Shown here piece after piece: positions 25,897-36,443 of a stretch of DNA of 64,000 bases. The first letter of the stretch is position 1, and every line of letters starts with the position of its first letter. Under the pieces are notes generated by a model. The model was given only the letters and a program-made list of their open reading frames with translations, made no database searches and was not told the origin of the DNA. This DNA comes from Microbacterium ginsengisoli. GTDB lineage: Bacteria > Actinomycetota > Actinomycetes > Actinomycetales > Microbacteriaceae. The stretch lies in contig NZ_JYIY01000075.1 of assembly GCF_000956535.1 (NCBI RefSeq), positions 1 through 64,000 on the forward strand, given 5' to 3'. Both the position numbers and the translations under genes were made by a program.

Positions 25897-26526
25897 GTGT
25901 CCGCCGACCGACTGCATCTCGTGCGTCACGGTGAGGTCCATAACCCCGATCACGTCCTGTACGGACGTCTGCCGAACTTCCGGCTGAGCGCCGACGGTCG
26001 GGTCATGGCCCGCCGCGCCGCCGAATACGTGCACGGGCTGGGGCGCCCGGTCGGGGCGCTCGTGTGCTCGCCGCTGCAGCGCACCCGGGAGTCGGCCGAG
26101 CCGTTTACCGAGCTGTTCGGCATCGAGCCGCGCGTCGATGAGCGCGTGATCGAGCCGACGAACGTGTTCGAGGGCCGGCGGATGTCGCGCGCCCTGCGCA
26201 ACCCGCTGAACTGGCGCCATCTCGTGCGACCCTCGGTGCCGAGCTGGGGCGAGCCCTACGCCCAGGTCGCCGCGCGCATGGATGACGCGATGACCGAGGC
26301 GTGGAACCTGACCGCCGCCGGCGACGTGGTCGTCGTCTCGCACCAGCTTCCGATCTGGGTGACGCACCTCGCCGTCGCGGGCCTCCCGTTCCGGCACGAC
26401 CCCCGGTCGCGCCGCTGCGGGCTCTCCAGCGTGACCAGCTTCGAGCGACGGGGCGAGCGCTGGGTCGAGATCGATTACGTCGAGCCGGCGTCGCTGTCGG
26501 GCGCCGTGGATGTGGGAGCAGTGTGA
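25897..26526 (+). CDS. Histidine phosphatase family protein
   Basis: The 209-residue protein has the phosphoglycerate-mutase-like signature Arg10-His11-Gly12 (LHLVRHGEVHNPDH), the second-site VCSPLQRTRESAEPF near residue 55 and the proton-donor VVVVSHQLPIWVTH near 146. All catalytic residues (Arg, His, Arg, Glu, His) appear present. The GTG at 25897 is preferred to one six bases upstream because the TAAACT hexamer then has the standard spacing. It is the first gene of the set matching M. tuberculosis Rv0525-Rv0529. The reason a phosphatase heads a cytochrome c maturation cluster is not known. Confidence 0.88.
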   Translation: MSADRLHLVRHGEVHNPDHVLYGRLPNFRLSADGRVMARRAAEYVHGLGRPVGALVCSPLQRTRESAEPFTELFGIEPRVDERVIEPTNVFEGRRMSRALRNPLNWRHLVRPSVPSWGEPYAQVAARMDDAMTEAWNLTAAGDVVVVSHQLPIWVTHLAVAGLPFRHDPRSRRCGLSSVTSFERRGERWVEIDYVEPASLSGAVDVGAV

Positions 26527-26528
26527 CG

Positions 26529-27137
26529 ATGACCAGACCCAACCGCCGCGGCATCCGCGTCATCGCCGCCGCCGTCGTCGCGGCCGCAGCCCTCGTGCTG
26601 GCCGGCTGCAGCAACGATTCGCTCGCCGCGCAGTACCGCGCCGGCGACAACAAGGGCTTCATCTCGGGCGACTTCCAGGTGCAGGAGATCCCCGCCGACC
26701 AGCGCGGCGACGCGGTGACCTTCTCGGGAACGACCGATCAGGGCACCGACGTCACGAGCAGCCAGTACCTCGGCAAGGTCGTCGTCGTGAACTTCTGGTA
26801 CGCCGCGTGCGGCCCGTGCCGCGCCGAGGCGCCCGTGCTCGAGAAGGCGTTCACCGACGTGAAGGGGCAGGACGTCGAGTTCCTCGGCGTCAACATCTAC
26901 GACCAGGCCGAGACGTCGCGCTCGTTCGCGCAGACCTACGGGGTGAGCTACCCGAGCGTGATCGCGATCAACAACGGCGACATCAAGATGTCGTTCGCGA
27001 AGTACGTGCCGCTGAGCGCCGTGCCGGTCACCGTCGTTCTCGACAAGCAGGGTCGCGTGTCCTCGCGCATCGTGAGTCAGCTCTCGGACGCATCGATCCT
27101 CACCTCGTTGATCACCACGGCGGGGCAGACGTCGTGA
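26529..27137 (+). CDS. TlpA/ResA-like thioredoxin-fold lipoprotein
   Basis: The 202-residue protein begins with a lipoprotein signal ending LAGC (Cys27) and continues with a thioredoxin fold with the redox centre Cys94-Gly-Pro-Cys97 (FWYAACGPCRAE) and the cis-Pro loop SAVPVTVVLDKQGRV. It should act outside the membrane and reduce apocytochrome c haem-site cysteines, receiving electrons from CcdA encoded next. A GTG at 26523, overlapping the upstream stop, is an alternative start that would add two residues. The arrangement phosphatase-TlpA-CcdA-ResB-CcsB is the classic actinobacterial System II cluster. Confidence 0.9.
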   Translation: MTRPNRRGIRVIAAAVVAAAALVLAGCSNDSLAAQYRAGDNKGFISGDFQVQEIPADQRGDAVTFSGTTDQGTDVTSSQYLGKVVVVNFWYAACGPCRAEAPVLEKAFTDVKGQDVEFLGVNIYDQAETSRSFAQTYGVSYPSVIAINNGDIKMSFAKYVPLSAVPVTVVLDKQGRVSSRIVSQLSDASILTSLITTAGQTS

Positions 27138-27165
27138 CCCGCGCCCGCCGGACCCGGGGGCACGC

Positions 27166-27886
27166 ATGAGCGACATCGTCGCCGGCGGCGCCCTCTGGCT
27201 CGCGATCCCGATCGCGATGCTGGCAGGGCTCGTCTCCTTCCTCTCGCCGTGCGTGCTGCCGCTGGTGCCGGGCTATCTCGGATTCATCGGCGGCGCCGTC
27301 GCTCCGCGCCGCGGTGGCGGGCAGGCCACGCGCGGACGCCTCGTGCTGGGTGTCGTGCTCTTCATCGCCGGGTTCACCGTGATCTTCATGGCGATGAACA
27401 TCCTCGGCGGCACGTTCGGCGCGTTCCTCATCTCGTACAACGCGATCATCACGCGGGTGCTGGGAGTCGCGATCATCCTGCTCGGCCTCGTGTTCATCGG
27501 GCTGTTCGGGTTCGCGCAGCGCACGTTGAAGCCGGTGGTGCGCGGCAACCTCGGCCTCATCGGGGCGCCGCTGCTGGGGCTGGCCCTCGGCATCGGCTGG
27601 GCGCCCTGCATCGGCCCGACCCTCGCGATCATCCTCGGCATGTCGTTCACGCAGGCCTCCGCGGGGCGGGGGGCCGTGCTCGGCCTCGCCTACTCGCTCG
27701 GGCTCGGCATCCCGTTCCTGCTCATCGCCCTCGGCTTCGGCTGGGCGGCCGGCGCCGTCGCGTTCATCCGCCGCCACATCCGTGTCGTCAACATCATCGG
27801 AGGCGTGCTCCTCATCCTCGTCGGCCTCGCCATGGTCACGGGTCTGTGGACCGACCTCATGTCCCACCTCCAGGGGGTGTTCTCGA

Positions 27887-27906
<20 letters not shown>
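27166..27906 (+). CDS. ccdA: CcdA-type cytochrome c biogenesis membrane protein
   Basis: CcdA passes reducing equivalents from cytoplasmic thioredoxin across the membrane. The 246-residue protein has about six helices. The first conserved Cys is in LSPCVLPLVPGYLGF near residue 27, and the second in GIGWAPCIGPTLAIIL near 147, forming the redox pair. It lies between the TlpA-like lipoprotein, its likely acceptor, and resB, whose GTG start lies 20 nt inside this gene's end. The ATG start is preceded by a GGGG-rich stretch that can pair weakly with 16S rRNA. Confidence 0.92.
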
Positions 27907-29752
<1,846 letters not shown>

Positions 29753-29755
<3 letters not shown>

Positions 29756-29765
29756 AATCACCGCC
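29753..29765 (+). promoter_or_regulatory. Leaderless -10 of ccsB overlapping the resB stop
   Basis: TAGAAT includes the resB stop codon TAG and lies seven bases before the ccsB ATG. CcsB may therefore be made both from the operon message and from its own leaderless message. Confidence 0.65.
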
Positions 29766-30854
29766 ATGCCCTCCACCGGTTTCTCGCTCGACTCCGCCTC
29801 GGTCCTGCTCGTGTGGACGGCGATCGCCATCTACGCGCTCGCGTTCATCGCCTACACGATCGACCTCTCCCGACGCTCGGTGGCCGCCATCGACGCGAAG
29901 AATGCCGCCACCGAGGATGTGCGCGAGCTCGTCGGCGTGGGGGCGGCGACGGCCTCGTCGTCGGCCTCTTCCCGCGGCTCGGTCGAGACCATCGATCAGG
30001 TGCGTGCGCGACAGGAGCGCGCCGCCGAGGCGCTGACGGCCCGCGGATCGCGTCGCGACCGCCCCGTGTGGGCGCGCATCGGCACGACGCTGACCTGGCT
30101 CGGCTTCCTCTTCCACCTCGCGGCCGACGTCACGCGCGGAATCGCCTCGGGCCGGGTGCCCTGGTCGAACATGTACGAGTTCGCCCTCACCGGAACCCTG
30201 CTGATCGTCGCGGTGTACCTCGCGGTGCTGTTCCGTTACGACCTTCGCTTCCTCGGCTCCTTCATCACGGGCCTCATCGTGCTGCTCATGGGTGGCTCGG
30301 CAGTCGCGTTCTACCGCGAGATCACGCCCCTCGCCGATCCGCTGAAGAGCGTGTGGCTCGTGGTGCACGTGTTCGTCGCCTCTCTCGCGACGGCGCTGTT
30401 CGCCCTCGCGTTCGCGCTCTCGGTGCTGCAGCTCATGCAGATCCGCCGCGAGCGCCGCGCGCTCGCCGCCGCCGAGGCGGGCACCGCCGGTGCGAAGACC
30501 GGTCCCGGATTCCTGCGGCTGCTGCCGTCGGCCGAGAACCTCGAGTCGCTCGCCTACCGATTCGCGATCATCGGCTTCATCTTCTGGACGTTCACCCTCA
30601 TCGCAGGCTCCATCTGGGCGAACGACGCCTGGGGACGCTACTGGGGCTTCGACACGAAGGAAGTCTGGACCTTCGTCATCTGGGTCCTGTACGCGGGCTA
30701 CATCCACGCGCGTGCGACGCGCGGTTGGCGCGGCACGCGGTCGGCGTGGCTGTCGATCGTCGGCTTCGCCGCGGTGATGTTCAACTTCACGATCGTCAAC
30801 ATGTTCTTCAAGGGTCTGCACGCCTACAGCGGGCTCACCACCGGCGGCAGCTGA
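29766..30854 (+). CDS. ccsB: CcsB/ResC-type cytochrome c synthase subunit
   Basis: The 362-residue membrane protein has about eight helices and the tryptophan-rich WWD-like haem motif NDAWGRYWGFDTKEVWTFV near residue 284, flanked by conserved His residues (WLVVHVFVASLA near 200, AGYIHARATRGW near 312) that ligate haem. A cytoplasmic loop of about 60 residues after helix 1 (residues 30-100) is Ala/Ser/Arg-rich. It completes the System II machinery with ResB and ends the cluster. A 46-bp perfect palindrome 11 bp after the stop terminates it against the convergent YhgE gene. Confidence 0.93.
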   Translation: MPSTGFSLDSASVLLVWTAIAIYALAFIAYTIDLSRRSVAAIDAKNAATEDVRELVGVGAATASSSASSRGSVETIDQVRARQERAAEALTARGSRRDRPVWARIGTTLTWLGFLFHLAADVTRGIASGRVPWSNMYEFALTGTLLIVAVYLAVLFRYDLRFLGSFITGLIVLLMGGSAVAFYREITPLADPLKSVWLVVHVFVASLATALFALAFALSVLQLMQIRRERRALAAAEAGTAGAKTGPGFLRLLPSAENLESLAYRFAIIGFIFWTFTLIAGSIWANDAWGRYWGFDTKEVWTFVIWVLYAGYIHARATRGWRGTRSAWLSIVGFAAVMFNFTIVNMFFKGLHAYSGLTTGGS

Positions 30855-30864
30855 GCCGACCGGC

Positions 30865-30910
30865 ACATGACGAGGGGGTGGATGCCGCGGCATCCACCCC
30901 CTCGTCATGT
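30865..30910. terminator. 46-bp perfect palindrome, bidirectional terminator
   Basis: Two 23-bp arms are exactly complementary with no loop. The core is GGATGCCGCGGCATCC and the outer parts begin ACATGACGAGGGGGTG and end with its complement. It sits between the ccsB stop (30854) and the YhgE stop (30925), which converge. The stem includes a C-rich/G-rich block, so either transcript would fold a very stable hairpin. It is the longest perfect palindrome I noticed in the window. Confidence 0.85.
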
Positions 30911-30924
30911 CGCGCGGACGCGGG

Positions 30925-32841
30925 TCAGGCCGTCGTGCCGGCGACCACCGCCCGCACCGAGGACGTGCGGTGGCGCCATACCGCGAAGGTGGTGGCGAGC
31001 AGACCCAGCACCGTCCACACGACCATGCCGACGACGGCGGATCCGACGCCACCGGCACTCGCGAGCACCCCGAGGGCGGCGTTGTAGGCCGGCGCGGTCG
31101 GCATGAGACCGGCGAGCCAGGTCAGCCCCGACGGCGTCGTCGAGACGACCGACGTGGCGATGGCGAGTGTTCCGGCGATCGCGGCGATGAGGCGGCCGGT
31201 GCCGCGGAAGAGCGCGACGAGCGCCTGGTTGACCGCGGCGAACGCGATGCCGGCGACGATGCTCAGCCCGGCGTACGCGAGCCACGATCCGGTGTCGTAG
31301 TTCGCCGCGATCTGCACGACGATGGCGACGAGCACGCCCTGCAGGGCACCGATGACGGCGGCGGGGGCGAAGGAGCGCAGCGCCAGCACGACCGAGGGCA
31401 GACGGCTCGCGAGCGCACGACGCGAGACCGCCTGCAGCACCACGAAGGTCGCCAGCGACCCGAACCAGAGCACGAGGGTCGACAGCAGCGGGATGGCGGA
31501 GCCGCCGAACAGGTTCGTGGAGACCCCGCTGGCGGTCACCGGGTTCGCGACGACGTCGGCGAGGGTCGCCGCCTGCGTGTCGCTGTAGGTGGGGATCGAT
31601 GAGACGGCCGTCTTCAGGCCGTCGGAGAGCGACGAGGCGCCGGTGGCGAGCTGGTCCACGCCGGCGACGAGCTGGGTCGCCCCGGACGACGCCTGGGTGG
31701 CGCCCGACGCGAGCGCGGCCGAGCCGGCGGCGATGCCGGATGCTCCGGACTGCAGCTGGTGCGCCGCGGCGGCCGACTGGGTGAGACCGGCCGAGGTCTG
31801 CGACGTCAGCTGGGACACGCCGGTCTGGGTGCCGGACGCGTAGCCCGCCGCGTAGCCGGCGGCCGTCGCCGCCCCGATCGCCGTGTCGTTCGCGGGGTCG
31901 GTCGGGGAGCCGACGAGTGTGCCGAGCTTCTCGCACAGCGTCGCGATGGCGGCCGTGTTCGTGTTCGGCAGCGCGTGCGGCGGCAGCAGCTGCGCGCACT
32001 CCTGGGCGAGGGCGCCGAGGGTCGTCGCGACCGCTGTCGTCTGGCTGGCCGCGCTGGCCGCGTACTGGGACGTGGTGGCGGCGGCCGAGTTCAACGACGG
32101 GCTCGCGACCTGCGCGGCAGCGGTCTCCAGTCCGCTCGCGAGCTGGCCGGCGCCCGATGACAGCTGGTTCGCGCCGGAGGTCAGCTGGTTCGCCCCGGAG
32201 GCGAGTTGGCCGATGCCGGAGGGGAGGGCGGCCGCACCGCTCGCGGCGGTGGCGGCGCCCGTGGCGAGCTGCTCGGCACCGCTCGAGGCCTGTCCGAGCT
32301 GCGTGTTGAGCGTCGTGAAGCCGAGCAGCACGTTCTTGACGTAGTTCTGCGACAGCTGCTGTCCCATGACGGATGTCGCGGTCTGCGCGATCTGCGCGGT
32401 GATCGCCGAGTCGACGACCTTCGCGTCGTTGGCCGTCGCGATCGAGATCGTCGCCTTCTCGGGTGTGCCGCCCGGGGCGGTGGAGGTGGCGGCGGCGGAG
32501 AAGTTGTCGGGGATGGTGATGACCGCGGCGTACGTGCCGTCGGCGAGACCGGAGGCCGCGTCATCCGTGTTGGAGATCACCCAGTTGAGGTTCGAGGGCA
32601 GGTCCTTCGAACCCTCGACGAGGCCGGCGGTCAACTGACGTCCGAGCGGCACCGTCTGGCCGTTGAGGGTGACCGGCTTGTCGTTGTTGACGATGGCCGC
32701 GGTCATGTTGCCGAGCCGGTCGGTCGGGTTGTAGAGCGACACGACCAGCACGGCGCCGACGAGCACGGGCAGCAGGATCACGCCGATGACGGCGAGCCAT
32801 GTCACCGGGCGCAGGGTGCGGGAGCGTTCGAGCAGAGTCAT
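30925..32841 (-). CDS. YhgE/Pip-type membrane protein (ABC-2-like)
   Basis: The 638-residue protein has one N-terminal helix (WLAVIGVILLPVLVGAVLVVSL), a large outside region and five to six C-terminal helices from about residue 430. The outer region, about residues 180-420, is built of heptad-like repeats rich in Ala, Ser, Gly and Gln (QLASGANQLTSGANQLSSGAG) typical of YhgE/Pip proteins. The family includes phage-infection proteins and the membrane partners of some type VII systems, but its transport role is unsettled. Its ATG overlaps the stop of the MMPL gene (ATGA), so both are made together under the TetR operator at 35643. Confidence 0.88.
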   Translation of the reverse strand: MTLLERSRTLRPVTWLAVIGVILLPVLVGAVLVVSLYNPTDRLGNMTAAIVNNDKPVTLNGQTVPLGRQLTAGLVEGSKDLPSNLNWVISNTDDAASGLADGTYAAVITIPDNFSAAATSTAPGGTPEKATISIATANDAKVVDSAITAQIAQTATSVMGQQLSQNYVKNVLLGFTTLNTQLGQASSGAEQLATGAATAASGAAALPSGIGQLASGANQLTSGANQLSSGAGQLASGLETAAAQVASPSLNSAAATTSQYAASAASQTTAVATTLGALAQECAQLLPPHALPNTNTAAIATLCEKLGTLVGSPTDPANDTAIGAATAAGYAAGYASGTQTGVSQLTSQTSAGLTQSAAAAHQLQSGASGIAAGSAALASGATQASSGATQLVAGVDQLATGASSLSDGLKTAVSSIPTYSDTQAATLADVVANPVTASGVSTNLFGGSAIPLLSTLVLWFGSLATFVVLQAVSRRALASRLPSVVLALRSFAPAAVIGALQGVLVAIVVQIAANYDTGSWLAYAGLSIVAGIAFAAVNQALVALFRGTGRLIAAIAGTLAIATSVVSTTPSGLTWLAGLMPTAPAYNAALGVLASAGGVGSAVVGMVVWTVLGLLATTFAVWRHRTSSVRAVVAGTTA

Positions 32842-35612
32842 GCGGTCACCTCGGCGACGTCGGACGCGGAGAGCGTCGTGCGGATGCGCAGTGCGGGCGC
32901 GATGGAGATGCGAGCGCCCCGCAGCAGGGCGCCGAGATCGTCGACGGAGGTCGGTGGCGCCGACGCGACGAGGGTCACGCGGCCGTCGCCGGCGCCCTCG
33001 CGCAGCAGGGCGAGGGCCTGGTCGCGGTCGGCGGGGGTGAGGCGTTCGAGCCGGTCGATGCCGTCGATCACGACGATGCTGGCGCGGCGCAGGCCACGGC
33101 GCAGGTCGGTGAGCGGCGCCTCGCTGGTGCCGAGCGAGACGAACGCGCTGTGTCGACGGGCCCAGGCGTTGCGTCCGGGGAGAAGGTGGCCCGCTACGCG
33201 CAGGCGCCCGCCGGTCGACTCGAGGCGTCCGGCGATCGTGAGCAGCAGGGCGCGGGTCGCCCGCGGGTCCTCCGCGGTGACCAGCAGGCCGTCGCCGGTC
33301 GCGAGCCTCACGTCGACGCCGGTGTAGACGCGACGCCGTTCGTCGTCGAGCTCGAGCGCGTCGGCGGCCACGGCGTAGCGGTCGGCGTCGTCGGGCCAGT
33401 CGGCCAGCGCGATCTCGCGCTCGACCGCCTCGCCCTCGATGTCGAAGTGGGGCAGGCGCTTGCCGAGCCAGCGCGGCATCCACCATGCGTGCGCGCCGAG
33501 CAGGGCCATCACGGCCGGCACGAGCGTCATGCGCACCAGGAACGCGTCGAACAGGATGCCGCTGGCGAGCCCCAGTGCGATGGGCTTGAGGCTCGAGTCC
33601 CCCTCGGGGATGAACGCGGCGAACACGGCGAACATGATGGTCGCCGCCGCCGTGACGACGCGGGCGGAGCCGGTGTAGCCGCTGCGCACGGCGTCGATCG
33701 CGACCTCGCGGCGGGTGCGGCCGTCGGCCTTCGCGTGCACGAAGTCCTCGCGCATGCGCGAGACGAGGAAGACCTGGTAGTCCATCGCCAGGCCGAACAG
33801 CACGCCCATGAGCACGATCGGCATGAAGCTGATGATGGGGCCGACCTTCGCGACGTGGATGAGGTCGGCGCCCCAGCCCCACACGAACACGGCCGACACG
33901 ACGCCGAACGCGGCCCCCACCGACAGCAGGTAGCCCAGCGCAGCCTTGATCGGCACCCAGATCGAGCGGAACACGACCATGAGCAGCACGAGCGAGAGCC
34001 CGACGACGAAGATGCCGAACGGCAGCAGCGCGCCGCCGAGGCGATCGGAGATGTCGATGCCGACCGCGGTGAAGCCGGTGACCTTCATGTCGACGCCGTA
34101 GGTGTCGAGGATGTGGTCGTGCTGCGCGCGCAGCTCCCGCACGAGTGCGGCCGTCTCGGGTGAGTCGGGCGCCGTCGTGGGGATGATCTGCACGATGCCC
34201 GTGTCGGCGGTCTCGTTCGGGGTCGCGAGGGCGACGGTCTTGACCCCCGGCAGGGTGGCGACGTCGTCGCCGATCTTCTTCATGAGGTTCAGCGGATCGG
34301 TCGAGGTGACGATCGTGCCGGTCATGATGAGCGGGCCGTTGAAGCCGGGTCCGAAGTGCTCGGAGATCAGGTCGTAGGTCTTGCGCGCCTCGTTGTCCTT
34401 CGGCAGTACGCCCGCGTTCGGAAGGGCCAGTTGCAGGCTCGCCGCCGGGATGGCCAGCACGCCGAGCGTCACGATGACCGCGATGGTCGTGACGAGCGGA
34501 TGCTTCGTCACCACGCCCGCCCAGCGGGTGGAGAACGACCGGCGGGGTGCGGCATCCGATTTCTTCGCAGCGGCCTTCGGGCGGCGCGACCAGCCGACGA
34601 CCCGGCCCTTCGCGAAGCCGAGGAAGGCCGGGGTGAGGGTGATCGCGACGATCACCGCGATCGCGACGGCGAGCGCGGCCGCGATGCCCATCGTCGTCAG
34701 GAACGGGATGTTCGCGAAGCCGAGGCCGATGAGCGCGATGAGCACGGTGATGCCGGCGAAGACGACGGCGGAGCCGGCGGTGCCGGTCGCGCGGGCGGCG
34801 GACTCTTCCGGAGGGACGCCGGCGCGCACTTGGTCCTGATGTCGCGCGGCGATGAACAGCGCGTAGTCGATGCCGACGGCGAGCCCGAGCATCAGCGCGA
34901 GCAGAGGGGTCGTGGAGGACACCGAGGCGAACGCCGTCGCCCCGAGGATGAGCGACATGGAGATCGCGACGCCGATGAGGGCGCTGCCGAGGGGCATGCC
35001 GGCCATGAGGAACGACCGGAAGGTGACGAGCAGCACCAGCAGGGCGATCACGAGCCCGACCGCTTCGGTGATGCTGATGCCCGGCACCGAGACGGCGAAC
35101 AGGTCGCCGCCGAGCTGGGCGGTGGCGCCCTGGGGGAGGGCGTGCTGCAGCGAGGTCGTGATCGACTGCAGGTCGGTCTTCGTGCTCGCCGGAACGTCCG
35201 TGACCTGGCCGTTGAACTGCATGCTGATGATGGCGGCGCTCTTGTCGTCGGAGACGAGGCCGTTGACGGTCTTCCCGAACGGATCGGTCGCTCCCAGCAC
35301 GCCGTCGAGCGCTCCGATCTCGGTGACGGTGTTCGCGATCTCGCTCGTGTAGGCGCTCTCGTCGACCGTCTGCCCGGGGGCGGCGACCACGATGATCTGC
35401 GCGCTCGTGCCGGCCGCCTGCGGGAAGGTGCGGCTGAGCTGCTCGAGGCCGGCCTGGGACTCCGTGCCCGGGATCGAGAACGCGTTGTCGGTGCCCTTGC
35501 CGAACACCGCGGCGGCGCCGCCGGCGATGACCAGCAGCAGCACCCAGGTCAGCAGCACCCGCCACGGGTGGCGGAACGACCAACGGCCGAGCGAGTAGAG
35601 CAGTGTGGACAC
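32838..35612 (-). CDS. MMPL/RND-family exporter with a C-terminal degenerate ATPase-like domain
   Basis: The 924-residue protein has the MMPL plan: two sets of six membrane helices and two outer domains. The conserved helix 4 segment is GLAVGIDYALFIAARHQDQ near residue 235, and its counterpart is GLAMDYQVFLVSRMREDF near 610. Beyond the last helix an extra 200 residues (about 722-924) resemble an ABC ATPase: TGVDVRLATGDGLLV, then LTIAGRLESTGGRLRVAG, and a Walker B-like SIVVIDGID. The Walker A is lost (TAEDPRATRA where GxxGxGKT is expected). The GTG start is set by GGAGG four bases upstream. It is the first gene of a two-gene unit with the YhgE protein, divergent from tetR, and probably exports a lipid or a drug-like compound. 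Confidence 0.9.
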   Translation of the reverse strand: MSTLLYSLGRWSFRHPWRVLLTWVLLLVIAGGAAAVFGKGTDNAFSIPGTESQAGLEQLSRTFPQAAGTSAQIIVVAAPGQTVDESAYTSEIANTVTEIGALDGVLGATDPFGKTVNGLVSDDKSAAIISMQFNGQVTDVPASTKTDLQSITTSLQHALPQGATAQLGGDLFAVSVPGISITEAVGLVIALLVLLVTFRSFLMAGMPLGSALIGVAISMSLILGATAFASVSSTTPLLALMLGLAVGIDYALFIAARHQDQVRAGVPPEESAARATGTAGSAVVFAGITVLIALIGLGFANIPFLTTMGIAAALAVAIAVIVAITLTPAFLGFAKGRVVGWSRRPKAAAKKSDAAPRRSFSTRWAGVVTKHPLVTTIAVIVTLGVLAIPAASLQLALPNAGVLPKDNEARKTYDLISEHFGPGFNGPLIMTGTIVTSTDPLNLMKKIGDDVATLPGVKTVALATPNETADTGIVQIIPTTAPDSPETAALVRELRAQHDHILDTYGVDMKVTGFTAVGIDISDRLGGALLPFGIFVVGLSLVLLMVVFRSIWVPIKAALGYLLSVGAAFGVVSAVFVWGWGADLIHVAKVGPIISFMPIVLMGVLFGLAMDYQVFLVSRMREDFVHAKADGRTRREVAIDAVRSGYTGSARVVTAAATIMFAVFAAFIPEGDSSLKPIALGLASGILFDAFLVRMTLVPAVMALLGAHAWWMPRWLGKRLPHFDIEGEAVEREIALADWPDDADRYAVAADALELDDERRRVYTGVDVRLATGDGLLVTAEDPRATRALLLTIAGRLESTGGRLRVAGHLLPGRNAWARRHSAFVSLGTSEAPLTDLRRGLRRASIVVIDGIDRLERLTPADRDQALALLREGAGDGRVTLVASAPPTSVDDLGALLRGARISIAPALRIRTTLSASDVAEVTA

Positions 35613-35642
35613 GACGCCTCCGCGAAATCGAGGTTCGGGGTT

Positions 35643-35677
35643 CGATACATGACTGTATCCGATACAGGTGTGTATCG
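35643..35677. promoter_or_regulatory. Two-tier TetR operator in the divergent promoter region
   Basis: CTGTATC and GATACAG flank a single central base at 35660. Outside them, after 3-bp spacers, CGATACA (35643-35649) and TGTATCG (35671-35677) are again perfect complements. The whole 35 bp is symmetric about one base. It lies between the MMPL start at 35612 and the TetR gene, exactly where a TetR repressor would control both. TAGAGT at 35678 is a candidate -10 for tetR. Confidence 0.85.
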
Positions 35678-35741
35678 TAGAGTCCGCCATCCCCCGCAAC
35701 CTGAACGGCGGATGAGCGCACGGAGAGGTGGTGCGTCGCTG

Positions 35742-36359
35742 ATGCCGACGACGCGCAGTCGCGAGAACACCCGAGCCCGCCTGGTCGAGGCGGCCTCCGA
35801 GGTGTTCGCAGAAGTCGGCTTCGACGGGGCATCCGTCGAGGCGATCTGCGAGCGCGCCGGTTTCACCCGCGGAGCCTTCTACTCCAACTTCGAGTCGAAG
35901 GAGGATCTCTTCTTCGAACTCGCCCGTCAGGTCTCCGACACCAAGCTCGCCCGCGTCGCGGACCGCGTGTCCGAGATGGCCGCCGTCGAGGTGCCCCGCA
36001 GCACCGCGGAGATCGTGCGCTTCGTGCTCGACATCGCCACCGACGACCGTCTCGGCGTGCTGCTCATGAGTGAGATCCGCACGAACGCGATGCGCGACGA
36101 GCGCCTGGCCCGTGCCTATCTCGCCTGGGACGGCGCGATGGCCGCCCGGGTCGCGCAGATCATCGCCGAGATCCGGCGCACGTCGCGTCTCGCGCTGCGC
36201 GTCCCCGACGACGAGGCCGCCCGGATGCTCGTGAACACGTGGGAGGATGCCGCGGTGCACGCGGCGATCGCGCGCCTGTCGCCGAAGCGGGCCGAGCAGC
36301 AGTGCGCCGAGCGCATCGCGGCTCTGGCGTCGTTGCTGGTCGAGTCGCCCGCAGGCTGA
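35742..36359 (+). CDS. TetR-family transcriptional regulator
   Basis: This 205-residue regulator has a typical TetR N terminus: ARLVEAASEVFAEVGFDGAS (helix 1), VEAICERAGFTRGAFYSNFESKEDLFFEL (helix-turn-helix, near residues 35-60). The C-terminal ligand domain is unlike any I can name. The ATG at 35742 gives the usual short tail before helix 1. An ATG at 35712 would add ten residues and cannot be excluded, since neither has a well-placed Shine-Dalgarno. The 35-bp operator between it and the MMPL gene is the probable binding site, so it likely represses the exporter pair and itself until a substrate binds. Confidence 0.9.
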   Translation: MPTTRSRENTRARLVEAASEVFAEVGFDGASVEAICERAGFTRGAFYSNFESKEDLFFELARQVSDTKLARVADRVSEMAAVEVPRSTAEIVRFVLDIATDDRLGVLLMSEIRTNAMRDERLARAYLAWDGAMAARVAQIIAEIRRTSRLALRVPDDEAARMLVNTWEDAAVHAAIARLSPKRAEQQCAERIAALASLLVESPAG

Positions 36360-36431
36360 GCCGCCGCCGTGTCGAGCCGTCGGAACCCTGTGGATCCGCG
36401 CCGGTGCGACCCCGTCGTGCGCCGGTCGCGA

Positions 36432-36443
36432 TAGCCTCGCGAG
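36432..36443 (+). promoter_or_regulatory. Leaderless -10 of the VKOR gene
   Basis: TAGCCT, six bases, GTG. It stands 72 bp after the tetR stop. Confidence 0.65.
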
